A stretch of 64,000 nucleotides of DNA, taken from the NCBI GenBank assembly GCA_041674385.1, contig JBAYVU010000005.1:48333-112332 (forward strand). The letters are read 5' to 3'. The notes below the pieces were generated by a model. It was not told the origin of the DNA, did no database searches, and saw only the letters and a program-made list of their open reading frames with translations. Below, one piece after another: positions 28,663 to 37,905 of the stretch. This DNA comes from JACRAR01 sp041674385 (lineage in GTDB: Bacteria > Pseudomonadota > Gammaproteobacteria > Burkholderiales > Rhodocyclaceae). The first letter of the stretch is position 1. The number at the start of each line of letters is the position of its first letter. The translations under genes were made by a program, and so were the position numbers.

Positions 28663-29649
28663 GTGAATACGCCTACCCCGCAATGCGTTCTGATCGTCGA
28701 TGATGAGCCGAATATCGTCAGTTCTGTGCGCCGCGAATTGAGTGCGTCTTCTTCGGGACATTACCGCTATGAGGTCGAAGGATTTACCGAACCGGCCAAG
28801 GCGCTGGAGCGCGCACAAGCTCGGCACTTCGATGTGGTGATCAGCGACTTTCGCATGCCAAGCATGGACGGCTTGGAATTCCTTAAGGCATTCGCGAAGA
28901 TTCAGCCCGACTGTGCGTGCATGGTTCTGAGCGGACAAACCGATATGGCCGCCCTGATAAAAATGGTCAATGAGACCCATATCTACCGTTTCATCCCCAA
29001 GCCTTGGCATGATTATTACCTCAAGGGCTCGGTTGCCCAGGCGATACAGTTCAACAGCGCGCTGCTGGAGAACAAACAGCTCGCCCAGGTGGTGCGCGAT
29101 CTCAAGCTGCCGATCCCCGCCCTGGTGGAGAGCAACATCGACCAGATCCTGCTGGTCGACGACGACCCGAACATTCTCGGCAGTCTCTCGCGCATCCTTA
29201 CCCATCACTCGCGCGTGGACGATCTGTACCTGGCCATACGTTCGGAAGTTGCCAGCCACAAGGGCCCCGTTCTGGATGAGGGCAAGATCAGCGTCCAGGT
29301 CACGCCTTCGCCGCTGCATGCGCTCAAGATGGCTGAGTCGATCGGCTATTCATGCATCGTTGCGGATTTCAAGATGCCGGAAATGAATGGTGCCGAGCTC
29401 TTGCAGAAATTCATGGACTTGCAGCCGGACTGCAGCCGGATACTGATCAGCGGCGTGGTCAGCCAGGACGATCTGGTGTATGCCGTCGATTCCGCCCATA
29501 TCTTCGGCTTCATCGGCAAGCCGTGGCAGGACTTCGAGTTGAAATCCATGATCGCCCAGGCGCTGGCCTACCGAAGAATGCTGATCGAGAATCGCAAGCT
29601 GGCCGAGATGGTCAGGATAGCCAGGAAAAATGCGGCCGAGGGGGCATAA
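28663..29649 (+). CDS. Tandem-receiver protein (REC-REC)
   Basis: 328 residues starting at GTG 28663 with AGGAG upstream. Two receiver domains: the first has Asp62 (ISDFRMPSMDG) and FIPKPW; the second has Asp235 (VADFKMPEMNG) and FIGKPW. The second contains an extra segment of about 20 residues (190-210, around SEVASHKGPVLDEGKIS) between its first helix and second strand. There is no output domain, so it may shuttle phosphate or act by protein contact. It is last in the probable 21075-29649 operon, directly after a kinase. Confidence 0.9.
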   Translation: MNTPTPQCVLIVDDEPNIVSSVRRELSASSSGHYRYEVEGFTEPAKALERAQARHFDVVISDFRMPSMDGLEFLKAFAKIQPDCACMVLSGQTDMAALIKMVNETHIYRFIPKPWHDYYLKGSVAQAIQFNSALLENKQLAQVVRDLKLPIPALVESNIDQILLVDDDPNILGSLSRILTHHSRVDDLYLAIRSEVASHKGPVLDEGKISVQVTPSPLHALKMAESIGYSCIVADFKMPEMNGAELLQKFMDLQPDCSRILISGVVSQDDLVYAVDSAHIFGFIGKPWQDFELKSMIAQALAYRRMLIENRKLAEMVRIARKNAAEGA

Positions 29650-29831
29650 GCTGGATTTCGTCCCTTTCTTTACTGCCAAGAGACCTGCGATCCCGCCAAG
29701 CCATCAGGAAATCCTGAAGGTAACTATGGCATTCGCCATATTGTGCTCTGCCTTTGCGTAATCTATAAACAGAGCATTGGCGTTTGGTGCGGCAGAGTCC
29801 TGCCGGCCGGAGAGAATCAGGAGGAAACGGT

Positions 29832-32800
29832 ATGCGAGAGTTGAAGACTCTCCTTAGCCTGCGTGGGCGTCTGCTGCTGCTGGTGCTACTCGCCGTCCTG
29901 CCGGCCTTCGGATTGATCGGCTATTCCACATGGGAAGACAAGGCCGCGGCGCAGGCGGAGGCGGAACACCAGACAAGGCAGTTGGCCTCGCTGATTGCCG
30001 ATGAGCAAAAGCGTCTTATCGTCGAGGCGCAGCAGATGCTGTCCATCCTCTCGAACATTCCCTATGTGACCGTACCAGAGCTGCTACCGCGCTGCCGCCA
30101 ATCTTTGCCCCGCATCCGTCAGCAAAACCCGTTCTATGCCAACATCGGTATGGTCGATGCCGAAGGCAACCTGTTGTGCAGCGCCATACCTTTCGACACA
30201 CCGATCAATTTCTCTGACAGAGCCTGGTTCCGGCGCGCCGTCGCGAGCGGCAAGTTTGCCGTCGGCGACCCTATCGTCGGCCGGCTGACAGGGGCACCCA
30301 GCCTTGGCATGGGCTACCCAGTCTTCGGAGAGGACGGGCGTCTGCTGAAAGTGCTTTACGCTACGTTCGATCTCGCATGGTTGCAATATGCGGCACAGAA
30401 ACTGGCAATGCCGTCGGGAACGACCGTTGCCGTGGTGGACGCCAATAACATCGTTTTGGCACGTCTGCCTGACTCGACGCGCGAATGGATAGGGAAGCCG
30501 GCTCCGGAACGGGAATTATTGGGACCGATACTTGCGGCTGGTTGCCGGGGCTTTACGGAATTTCCAGGCCAGGACGGCGTGCTGCGCCTCAACGCGATCG
30601 AACCGCTGCTGCGCATCGACGGCCGCTGCGCCTATGTGCGCGTCGGCGTGCCACGCGCCACCATCGATGCGCCGATCGAGCGGCAGTTGCTGCGTAATCT
30701 CGGCGCATTGTTGGCGCTCAGCGCACTGATATTCGGGCTGACCTGGTTCGGCAGCGACTGGTTCGTGCTGCGTCGCATTCGGGCGCTGATCGTCGCCACG
30801 CGACGCTTCGGCCAAGGCGATCTTGCAGCGCGTAGCGGACAGCCCCATTCGGCGGAGGAATTGGGACAACTGGCACGAAGCTTCGACGAGATGGCGGCGG
30901 GCCTGCAGGCACGCGAAACGCGCCTCGCCGCCGCCGATCGCGCCCTGGCGCGTGCCAACCGGGCGCTGACTGTGCTCAGCGCCGGCAACCGTGCCATGCT
31001 GCGCGCCACCGACGAGCAAACCCTGCTCGATGAAATGTGTCGGCTGGTGGTGGAAAAGGGCGGCTATCCCATGATCTGGATCGGCTTCGCCGAACAGGAC
31101 GCGGCGAAAAGCATCCGTCCCGTGGCCCATCGCGGCTTTGACGCGGCGGCGCTCGATCCCGCTTGCCTCACCTGGGACGAAACGCGATCAGGCAACTGCC
31201 GGGCCGGCGTGGCGGTACGTAGTTGCCTGGCGCAAGTGTCCAGGGCCGCGGGCGCCGAACTGCTGCCTTGCCAGAGACTTTTCGGCTGTGGCGCCAGCAT
31301 CGCCCTGCCGCTGGCCGATGGCAAGGGTGTCTTCGGCGTCATCATCATCTACACCACTGAGACCGACGCTTTCGACGAGGCCGAGATCGATCTGCTCAGC
31401 GAGGCGGCGGCGGACCTGGCCTTCGGCATCGGCCGGTTGCGGGACCAGACGCGGCGCAAAGAAGCGGAGGAGGCCAATCGCATCAAGTCGGAATTTCTCG
31501 CCAACATGTCGCACGAATTGCGCACGCCGCTCAATGCCATCATCGGTTTTTCCGAGGTGCTCAAGGATGGACTGGTCGGCGAGCTGGCGCCGCCGCAGCA
31601 CGAGTATGTCACTGACATTTTCGATAGCGGTCGCCACCTGCTCTCGCTGATCAACGACATCCTCGATCTTTCCAAGGTCGAGGCCGGCCGGATGACCCTC
31701 GACCTGGAGGATGCGAACGTCAGCACGCTGCTGGAAAACAGCTTGTCCATCGTCAAGGAAAAGGCGACCGCGCACCGCATCACGCTGAAGCGGGAGGTGG
31801 CGGAAAACCTGGCGAATATCCGGTTGGATACGCGCAAGACCAAGCAGATCGTCTACAACCTGCTGTCCAACGCCGTCAAGTTCACGCCCGACGGCGGGCG
31901 CGTCACCCTGCGGGCGCGCCGCGCCAGCCGCAGCGAAATCGAACAGTGGGCCGCCACGCAGTCGAACAGCATGCGCCGGCCATTGCCACCGGGCGAGGCA
32001 AATGAGTTCGCCGAATTCCTGGAAATCAGCGTCGAGGACACCGGCATCGGCATCGGGCGTAGCGACGCGCCACGCCTGTTCCAGCCGTTCAGCCAGATCG
32101 ATTCCTCGTTGTCCCGCCATTATGAAGGCACCGGCCTGGGCCTGGCGATGGTGATGAAGATGGCGGAACTGCACGGCGGCACTGTCGCCGTTGCCAGCGA
32201 GCCGGGCCAGGGCAGTTGCTTCACGGTCTGGCTGCCGTGGCGGCCGGCCGGCAATTCCGTCCCGTCCGCCGCCGCGATCACGGCGCTGGCGGTGGCCGAC
32301 AGCGGCGTAGCGCTGGTCGTTGAGGACGACGATGGCGCCGCCGAATTGGTGAACCTGCAACTTGCCGCCGCAGGCGTGCGCGCGCTGCGTGCGGCCAGCG
32401 CCGAAGCGGCCTTGGCCCTGGTCGGCAGTGTGCATCCCGATGTCATCATCCTGGACATTTTCCTGCCCGGCATGGATGGCTGGGATTTCCTGGCGCGCAT
32501 CAAGCAGCTGGATTCGCCGTGGGCCGATGTGCCGGTCGTCATCGCCTCGATCGTCGCCGATGCCCACAAGGGTTTTTCGCTTGGCGCGGCACAGGTGCTG
32601 CAAAAGCCGGTCGGGCGGGAAGACATGGCGGCGGCGCTGCATCGCCTCGGACTCGGCCTTGTCGATAGCCGGCAGTGCAAGGTGCTGATCGTCGACGACG
32701 ACCCGAAAGCCGTCGAACTGCTATCGGCCTATCTCGCCGAACCCGGCTACCAGGTGTTGCGCGCCTATGGCGGAGCCGAAGGCATCGCGGTGGCACAGCG

Positions 32801-33059
32801 CGAACTGCCGGATCTGGTCGTGCTCGATTTGATGATGCCGGAGGTGAACGGCTTCGACGTCGTCGAGGCCCTGCGCGCACGGCCTGCGACGGCATCGATT
32901 CCCGTGATCGTGGTGACCGCCAAGCAACTGACACAGGCCGATCGAGACCTGCTCAACAGTTATGTCGCGGCGATCATGCAAAAGGCCGATTTCAACCACA
33001 GTCGTTTCGCCACCGAGGTGCGCAATGCCTTGTTTGCGCAGAAAGGAAGGCAGTCATGA
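29832..33059 (+). CDS. Cache-HAMP-GAF hybrid histidine kinase with two receivers
   Basis: 1075 residues. A transmembrane helix (12-32), an extracytoplasmic Cache-like sensor (35-285), a second helix (about 287-310) and HAMP (310-365) are followed by GAF (385-550), HisKA with phospho-His561 (ANMSHELRTPLNAI), HATPase_c (YNLLSNAVKFTPDGG, EDTGIGI, GTGLGLAMV) and two receivers (about 835-940 and 955-1070; LDIFLPGMDG and LDLMMPEVNG). ATG 29832 is preceded by a strong AGGAGG. The periplasmic sensor is set up for a small external ligand, not identifiable here. The stop overlaps the next gene as ATGA. Confidence 0.93.
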   Translation: MRELKTLLSLRGRLLLLVLLAVLPAFGLIGYSTWEDKAAAQAEAEHQTRQLASLIADEQKRLIVEAQQMLSILSNIPYVTVPELLPRCRQSLPRIRQQNPFYANIGMVDAEGNLLCSAIPFDTPINFSDRAWFRRAVASGKFAVGDPIVGRLTGAPSLGMGYPVFGEDGRLLKVLYATFDLAWLQYAAQKLAMPSGTTVAVVDANNIVLARLPDSTREWIGKPAPERELLGPILAAGCRGFTEFPGQDGVLRLNAIEPLLRIDGRCAYVRVGVPRATIDAPIERQLLRNLGALLALSALIFGLTWFGSDWFVLRRIRALIVATRRFGQGDLAARSGQPHSAEELGQLARSFDEMAAGLQARETRLAAADRALARANRALTVLSAGNRAMLRATDEQTLLDEMCRLVVEKGGYPMIWIGFAEQDAAKSIRPVAHRGFDAAALDPACLTWDETRSGNCRAGVAVRSCLAQVSRAAGAELLPCQRLFGCGASIALPLADGKGVFGVIIIYTTETDAFDEAEIDLLSEAAADLAFGIGRLRDQTRRKEAEEANRIKSEFLANMSHELRTPLNAIIGFSEVLKDGLVGELAPPQHEYVTDIFDSGRHLLSLINDILDLSKVEAGRMTLDLEDANVSTLLENSLSIVKEKATAHRITLKREVAENLANIRLDTRKTKQIVYNLLSNAVKFTPDGGRVTLRARRASRSEIEQWAATQSNSMRRPLPPGEANEFAEFLEISVEDTGIGIGRSDAPRLFQPFSQIDSSLSRHYEGTGLGLAMVMKMAELHGGTVAVASEPGQGSCFTVWLPWRPAGNSVPSAAAITALAVADSGVALVVEDDDGAAELVNLQLAAAGVRALRAASAEAALALVGSVHPDVIILDIFLPGMDGWDFLARIKQLDSPWADVPVVIASIVADAHKGFSLGAAQVLQKPVGREDMAAALHRLGLGLVDSRQCKVLIVDDDPKAVELLSAYLAEPGYQVLRAYGGAEGIAVAQRELPDLVVLDLMMPEVNGFDVVEALRARPATASIPVIVVTAKQLTQADRDLLNSYVAAIMQKADFNHSRFATEVRNALFAQKGRQS

Positions 33060-33436
33060 CGGGGCAGGTTCTGATCGTTGAAGACAACCCGGCCAACATG
33101 AAGCTGGCGGCGATGTTGCTTGGCAGGCTCGGTGTAACGGTGTTGCAGGCCGACAACGCAAACGACGGCATCGCGCTTGCTCAGGCCCACCATCCCGCGC
33201 TGATCTTGATGGACATCCAGTTGCCCGGCATGGATGGACTGACAGCGGCCCGCCTGCTGAAGCAGGATGCCGCGACACATGATATACGCATCGTCGCCCT
33301 GACCGCTTTCGCCATGCAGGGCGACGAGGAAAAGATCATCGCCGCGGGCTGCGACGGCTACATCCCCAAGCCGATCCAGTACAAGGAATTCCTCGCCACG
33401 GTTGAGGAGATGCTGGCGTCCGCGCCTACGCAATAG
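33056..33436 (+). CDS. Single-domain response regulator (DivK-like)
   Basis: 126 residues consisting of one receiver domain with VEDNP, the phospho-acceptor in LMDIQLPGMDG, and IPKPIQ. It resembles stand-alone relay receivers such as DivK. Translation is coupled to the hybrid kinase by an ATGA overlap, and the following receiver starts 9 nt after its stop. Confidence 0.93.
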   Translation: MTGQVLIVEDNPANMKLAAMLLGRLGVTVLQADNANDGIALAQAHHPALILMDIQLPGMDGLTAARLLKQDAATHDIRIVALTAFAMQGDEEKIIAAGCDGYIPKPIQYKEFLATVEEMLASAPTQ

Positions 33437-33445
33437 GACTAATCC

Positions 33446-33826
33446 ATGAGCACGCAAAAATACGTCCTGATCGTCGATGACGACGCGCGCAACCGCAAGC
33501 TGGTGGAAACGCTGCTGCGCGCCGCCGGCCATGAGGTGCGTTGCGCGGGATCTGGCGCGGATGCGCTGGCGGCCGTTGCCGCCGCCGCACCCGAACTGAT
33601 CCTGCTCGATCTGATGATGCCGGGTATGGATGGTTTCGAGGTGGCTCGGCGCTTGAAAGCCGATCCGTCGGCGCGCAACATTCCCATTGTCATGGTGACG
33701 GCGCTCGACGATGCCAGTTCGCGTGCCCGTCTCGCCGCCGCCGGCGTTTCCCAAGTGCTCGTCAAACCGGTAGACCGCTGGGCGCTGAATGCTTGCATGG
33801 ACAAGCTGCTGGGAACATCGCCGTGA
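33446..33826 (+). CDS. Single-domain response regulator
   Basis: 126 residues, one receiver with VDDDARNRK, the phospho-acceptor in LLDLMMPGMDG and VLVKPVD. There is no output domain. It sits between a stand-alone receiver and the EAL protein; its stop overlaps the GTG of the EAL gene (GTGA), suggesting a fixed ratio of these products in one relay. Confidence 0.92.
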   Translation: MSTQKYVLIVDDDARNRKLVETLLRAAGHEVRCAGSGADALAAVAAAAPELILLDLMMPGMDGFEVARRLKADPSARNIPIVMVTALDDASSRARLAAAGVSQVLVKPVDRWALNACMDKLLGTSP

Positions 33827-36138
33827 ATGAGTCCGACTTGCACCTCGCCCAGAAGGAACTGGAGCGCATGAACCGGCTCTACGCCATGCTGAGCCATATT
33901 AACCGTGCCATCATGCGCGCCGAGGATCCCGACGAGCTTTATGCGCTGGCCTGCCGCATCGCGCTCGAGCAAGGCGGCTTCAGTTTGGCCTGGGTCGGAT
34001 TGGTGGAACCCGGCAGCCGGCGCGTGCTGCCAGTGGCCAGCGCCGGCGTGGCGGCGGTGGAGCTGGCCGGCATCGTGGTTTCCGCTGCCGGTCGGGCGGA
34101 AGAATTGAGCCCCACAGGCTATGCCGTGTGCGAAGAACGCCCGTTCATTGTCGACGACTTGTTCGTCGACCCGCAGCAGACGCGCTGGCGAGACATTGCC
34201 TCACGCTGGGGAATCCGCACCTGCGGCGCGTTTCCGCTGCGACTGGAAGGCGTGGTCATCGGTGCGTTTACCGTGGCCGCCGGTGAGGTTGGCTTCTTCG
34301 GGCAGGCGGAAATCCACCTGCTCAAGGAAGTGGCGGACGATATTTCCTTCGCCCTCGATGTCATACGCCGGGAGGAGAAGCGCTCCGCCGCCGAATCGAA
34401 AATGCAATACCTGGCCTACTACGACATCCAGACCGGCCTGCCCGGCCGGGCGCTGTTCGAAGGACGCCTGGGTGAACTCTGCGCGCAGTCCCAAGGACAC
34501 CGCACGCTGGCGGTGTTGGTGGCAAGGCTGAGGCGTTACCATGGCGTGCTGCAGACCTTGGGGCAAACCGCCGGGCTGGAGATTGCGCGCACGGTCGCCA
34601 ATCGGCTGGAGTCGACTCTGCCGGCGCTGTTCGTGGCAAGGATCACGGAATCCGAATTCGCCGTGATGCTGGAAGACTCGCCAGAACAGCCTCTGGTCGA
34701 GGAAACCGCACGGCGGATGCATTGCGTACTGGCTGGCGGCGTCGACGTGGAAGGACAGGAAGTCTTTCTCGATCCTTTCGTCGGCATCGCGCTCCATCCG
34801 CGCGACGGCAGCGCGCAGGAACTGCTCAAGCATGCGGCGGTCGCCGCCGCGACGTCGCCGCATGATGCCAGCAGCATCTGTAGTTTCTTCGTCCCCGACA
34901 TGGAGAAGGGATCGCAACAGCGGCTTGACCTCGACACCGCCTTACGCCGGGCGCTGGAGCGCAACGAGTTCCTGCTCCATTACCAGCCCCAGGTCGATCT
35001 CGTCAGCGGCCGCGTTGTCGGCATCGAGGCGCTGCTGCGCTGGCAGCGGCACGGACATGGCCTGGTGCTGCCGCAGGATTTTATTCCATTGCTCGAAGAC
35101 AGCGGACTCATCTGGGCAGTCGGCGAATGGGCACTGCAAGAGGCCTGCCGCTGCAACCGGCAGTGGCAGAACGAGGGCTTGCCGCTGCTGCGCATGGCGG
35201 TCAACCTATCGGCCTGCCAGTTCCATGATGGAGACATATTCACCCTGGTGCGACGCGCCCTGGATGCAAGCAAACTCGATCCCGAGTGGCTGGAACTGGA
35301 ACTTACCGAAGGCATCGTGCTGCTCAATGCGGATGCCGTCATCCGGACCATGCACAAGCTCAATGGCGACGGCATCAGCCACGCGTTGGACGATTTCGGC
35401 ACCGGCTATTCCTCCCTCTCCTACTTGCAGCGCCTGCCAGTGGCGCGCATCAAGATCGACAAGAGCTTCATCACCAACATCACCTCCAGACCTACCGACG
35501 CCGCCATTGCCCGCGCCGTGGTCGGCATGGCCCACAGCCTGGGCGTGAAGGTGATCGCCGAGGGCGTCGAGACCGAGGGACAACTGGGCTACCTGCGCGG
35601 TCTTGGCTGCGAGGAGATGCAAGGCTACCTGTTCAGCCGCCCCCTCCCCGAAGACGAATTCGCGGCGCTGCTGCGGGATGGGCGCAGCATTGCCTTGCCG
35701 GACGCCGCCAAACCCGAGCGGGTGCTGCTGCTGGTGGACGACGAACCGGCCATACTCTCCGCTGTGCGTCGGGCGTTGCGGCGCGATGGCTACCGCATTC
35801 TTACCGCCGCCAGCGCCCGCGAGGGCTTCGATCTGCTGGCGAGTCACCCGGTCGGGGTGGTGGTTTGCGACCAGCGCATGCCGGAGATCACCGGCACCGA
35901 GTTTCTGCGTCGGACCAAGGAGCTCTATCCCCATACCGTACGTATCATCCTTTCAGGCTTTACGGAACTCAACTCGGTCATCGATGCCGTCAATCGCGGC
36001 GCGGTGTACAAGTTCCTCACCAAACCATGGGAGGACGACGTGCTGGCCGAATGTCTCAGGGATGCCTTCCGTCTTTACGAAATGGGACGCGACAACCGCG
36101 ATCTGTCGCGCAAGCTGAAGGAGCTTGGTGCAACCTGA
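33823..36138 (+). CDS. GAF-(degenerate GGDEF)-EAL-receiver c-di-GMP phosphodiesterase
   Basis: 771 residues from GTG 33823, which overlaps the previous stop. GAF (about 15-185), a GGDEF-fold domain whose signature reads ITESEF (274-279) and so cannot be a cyclase, EAL (about 365-615) and a C-terminal receiver (630-750, Asp683 in VCDQRMPEITG, FLTKPWEDD). The EAL catalytic set is complete: EALLRW (402), NLSACQF, ELTEG, DDFGTG (523-528), KIDKSF, AEGVET and QGYLF. It should hydrolyse c-di-GMP to pGpG. It closes the operon beginning with the hybrid kinase at 29832. Confidence 0.92.
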   Translation: MNESDLHLAQKELERMNRLYAMLSHINRAIMRAEDPDELYALACRIALEQGGFSLAWVGLVEPGSRRVLPVASAGVAAVELAGIVVSAAGRAEELSPTGYAVCEERPFIVDDLFVDPQQTRWRDIASRWGIRTCGAFPLRLEGVVIGAFTVAAGEVGFFGQAEIHLLKEVADDISFALDVIRREEKRSAAESKMQYLAYYDIQTGLPGRALFEGRLGELCAQSQGHRTLAVLVARLRRYHGVLQTLGQTAGLEIARTVANRLESTLPALFVARITESEFAVMLEDSPEQPLVEETARRMHCVLAGGVDVEGQEVFLDPFVGIALHPRDGSAQELLKHAAVAAATSPHDASSICSFFVPDMEKGSQQRLDLDTALRRALERNEFLLHYQPQVDLVSGRVVGIEALLRWQRHGHGLVLPQDFIPLLEDSGLIWAVGEWALQEACRCNRQWQNEGLPLLRMAVNLSACQFHDGDIFTLVRRALDASKLDPEWLELELTEGIVLLNADAVIRTMHKLNGDGISHALDDFGTGYSSLSYLQRLPVARIKIDKSFITNITSRPTDAAIARAVVGMAHSLGVKVIAEGVETEGQLGYLRGLGCEEMQGYLFSRPLPEDEFAALLRDGRSIALPDAAKPERVLLLVDDEPAILSAVRRALRRDGYRILTAASAREGFDLLASHPVGVVVCDQRMPEITGTEFLRRTKELYPHTVRIILSGFTELNSVIDAVNRGAVYKFLTKPWEDDVLAECLRDAFRLYEMGRDNRDLSRKLKELGAT

Positions 36139-36220
36139 TTTGCATTGCAGGCGTATTTAGCGTCCTTGGCTGATCCTGGGGGAATAGTCTCCGAAGTCGT
36201 TTCCAGGGAGTTGGCGTGGA

Positions 36221-37843
36221 TTAACCGACTCTTTGAATGATTCGCGGCCCCTGGATGTCGCTGGCGCGCGGCAACACCACCGTAACCGCTGTCGAGTTTG
36301 CCTCGTCGGAGACATCGAGCGCTATGTGGCCGCCCTGAGCCTGGGTGAAGAGTCTTGCCGAGTAGGTACCGATCCCTGTGCCGTCCGGCTTGCCTTGCGT
36401 CACGAACTTGTCAAAAAAATGTTCGCGAATTCCCGCCGGCACGGTGCCCGTATTCTCTATCACAAAGCGCAGAGGCGCCTGGTCGTAAAGCGTAACCGAT
36501 ACTTGGCCGCTGTTGGGTGCGGCTTCGCAGGCGTTCTTCAACAGGTTCTGGAACAGCGAATAACAGAGCATGGCGTCTCCCAGCACCTCCGGCGTTTTGT
36601 TGCCCACGGAGTCGTCTATGTCTATCGAGATGGTCAAGCGCTTTTCGGCAAAGGTCGTGTGCGAAATTTCGACGATGCGCCGCAGGATGTCGAGAATCTT
36701 CACCGGCTTGGCGTCGAGTTTGAAACGGTCGGTCTCGATCTTGAATAGCTCGGATGAGCGGTTGATCATGCTGAGCATCTGCAATGCCGCCTCTTCGACA
36801 GTGCGCAACTGCTCCGCTTGCTTGCGATTCATCGAGTCGTCATCGACCAGCGTCTGCACCAGGCCAATGATGCCGGCCAGCGGTCCTTTCAAGTCATGGC
36901 GGGTGATCTGCTCGACATCCTCGCGCTGCCGCGCCGCCGCGAGCATGTCGTCATAGTCCGCCTGCAGCTGCTTGTGCAGTCCGACGTAACGCATGAAGTT
37001 GCGCACGCGCGGCTTGAGCACTTCGTTGTCGAATGGTTTGGTCACGAAATCCACGGCCCCCAGTTCCAGACCCTTCAGCCGCGCGTCTTCGATGGCCATG
37101 CCGGTGAGGAATATCACCGGTATGGTCTCGGCGCTGGGATGCTGGCGCATGCGGCGCGCCACCTCAAAACCGTCCATGTACGGCATCATGATGTCGAGCA
37201 GCACCAGGTCGGGAGGGTCGTTCGAACAACAGATTTCCAGGGCCTTTGCCCCATCGTCGGCAATGCGCACCGCGTATTCGTCCTTGAACAGGCGGGAGAG
37301 CGCGTGCTGGTACTCCGTGGAATCATCGACAATGAGTATGGTCGGACGCCGGGTTTCCCGCGCTGCGTCGCCATATGCGGCGGGCAGCGGCTTGGCGGGC
37401 GTCGGCGTGGCCTGGGCGAGGTTCGCGGCGAGCGGAGCGGCAGGAATGGCTATCCTGCGGGGCTTCCAGAGCAGCGCCTTGCCGATGCTGGTGGCGAGAC
37501 GCTCGGTGGTATACGGTTTCACCAGCAGGCCGCTGACGCCGCAGGCAATAGCTTCCTTTACCCGGTCGCGCTCGGCCTCGGCGGTGATCATGACGAATGG
37601 CAGGCTGTAGAGCCGCTCGTCGGAGCGCACTTCCTTGAGCAGATCGATACCCGACATCACCGGCATGTTCCAGTCGGACAGCACGATATCGACATGTTGA
37701 TTCTGCAAAATCCGCAAGGCTTCGGCGCCGTTGTTCGCCGTGGCGATCTTGTCGACCCCGAGGGAACGGAGTTGCGTGGCGATTGCTTGGCGCATGGCTT
37801 CGTAATCGTCTACGATCATGTATACATCCCTGTTGCTGATCAT
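36221..37843 (-). CDS. REC-REC-histidine kinase (receivers at the N-terminus)
   Basis: 540 residues, soluble. The first receiver is strongly CheY-like (Asp57 in LSDWNMPVMSG); the second has Asp217 (LLDIMMPYMDG). After a coiled coil comes a kinase domain with phospho-His316 (ITRHDLKGPLAGI) and HATPase_c (FQNLLKNACEAA, ENTGTVP, DGTGIGTYSARLF). Receivers ahead of the kinase suggest that receiver phosphorylation controls kinase activity, unlike classical hybrids. A GAGGA site precedes ATG 37843. It lies 62 nt downstream of the membrane kinase gene on the same strand. Confidence 0.9.
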   Translation of the reverse strand: MISNRDVYMIVDDYEAMRQAIATQLRSLGVDKIATANNGAEALRILQNQHVDIVLSDWNMPVMSGIDLLKEVRSDERLYSLPFVMITAEAERDRVKEAIACGVSGLLVKPYTTERLATSIGKALLWKPRRIAIPAAPLAANLAQATPTPAKPLPAAYGDAARETRRPTILIVDDSTEYQHALSRLFKDEYAVRIADDGAKALEICCSNDPPDLVLLDIMMPYMDGFEVARRMRQHPSAETIPVIFLTGMAIEDARLKGLELGAVDFVTKPFDNEVLKPRVRNFMRYVGLHKQLQADYDDMLAAARQREDVEQITRHDLKGPLAGIIGLVQTLVDDDSMNRKQAEQLRTVEEAALQMLSMINRSSELFKIETDRFKLDAKPVKILDILRRIVEISHTTFAEKRLTISIDIDDSVGNKTPEVLGDAMLCYSLFQNLLKNACEAAPNSGQVSVTLYDQAPLRFVIENTGTVPAGIREHFFDKFVTQGKPDGTGIGTYSARLFTQAQGGHIALDVSDEANSTAVTVVLPRASDIQGPRIIQRVG

Positions 37844-37905
37844 TGTGTCCTCATTCGGTTGAAGTCCGGTCGGTGAATTTCCGCGATGGCTCGGCGTCTT
37901 TCATG

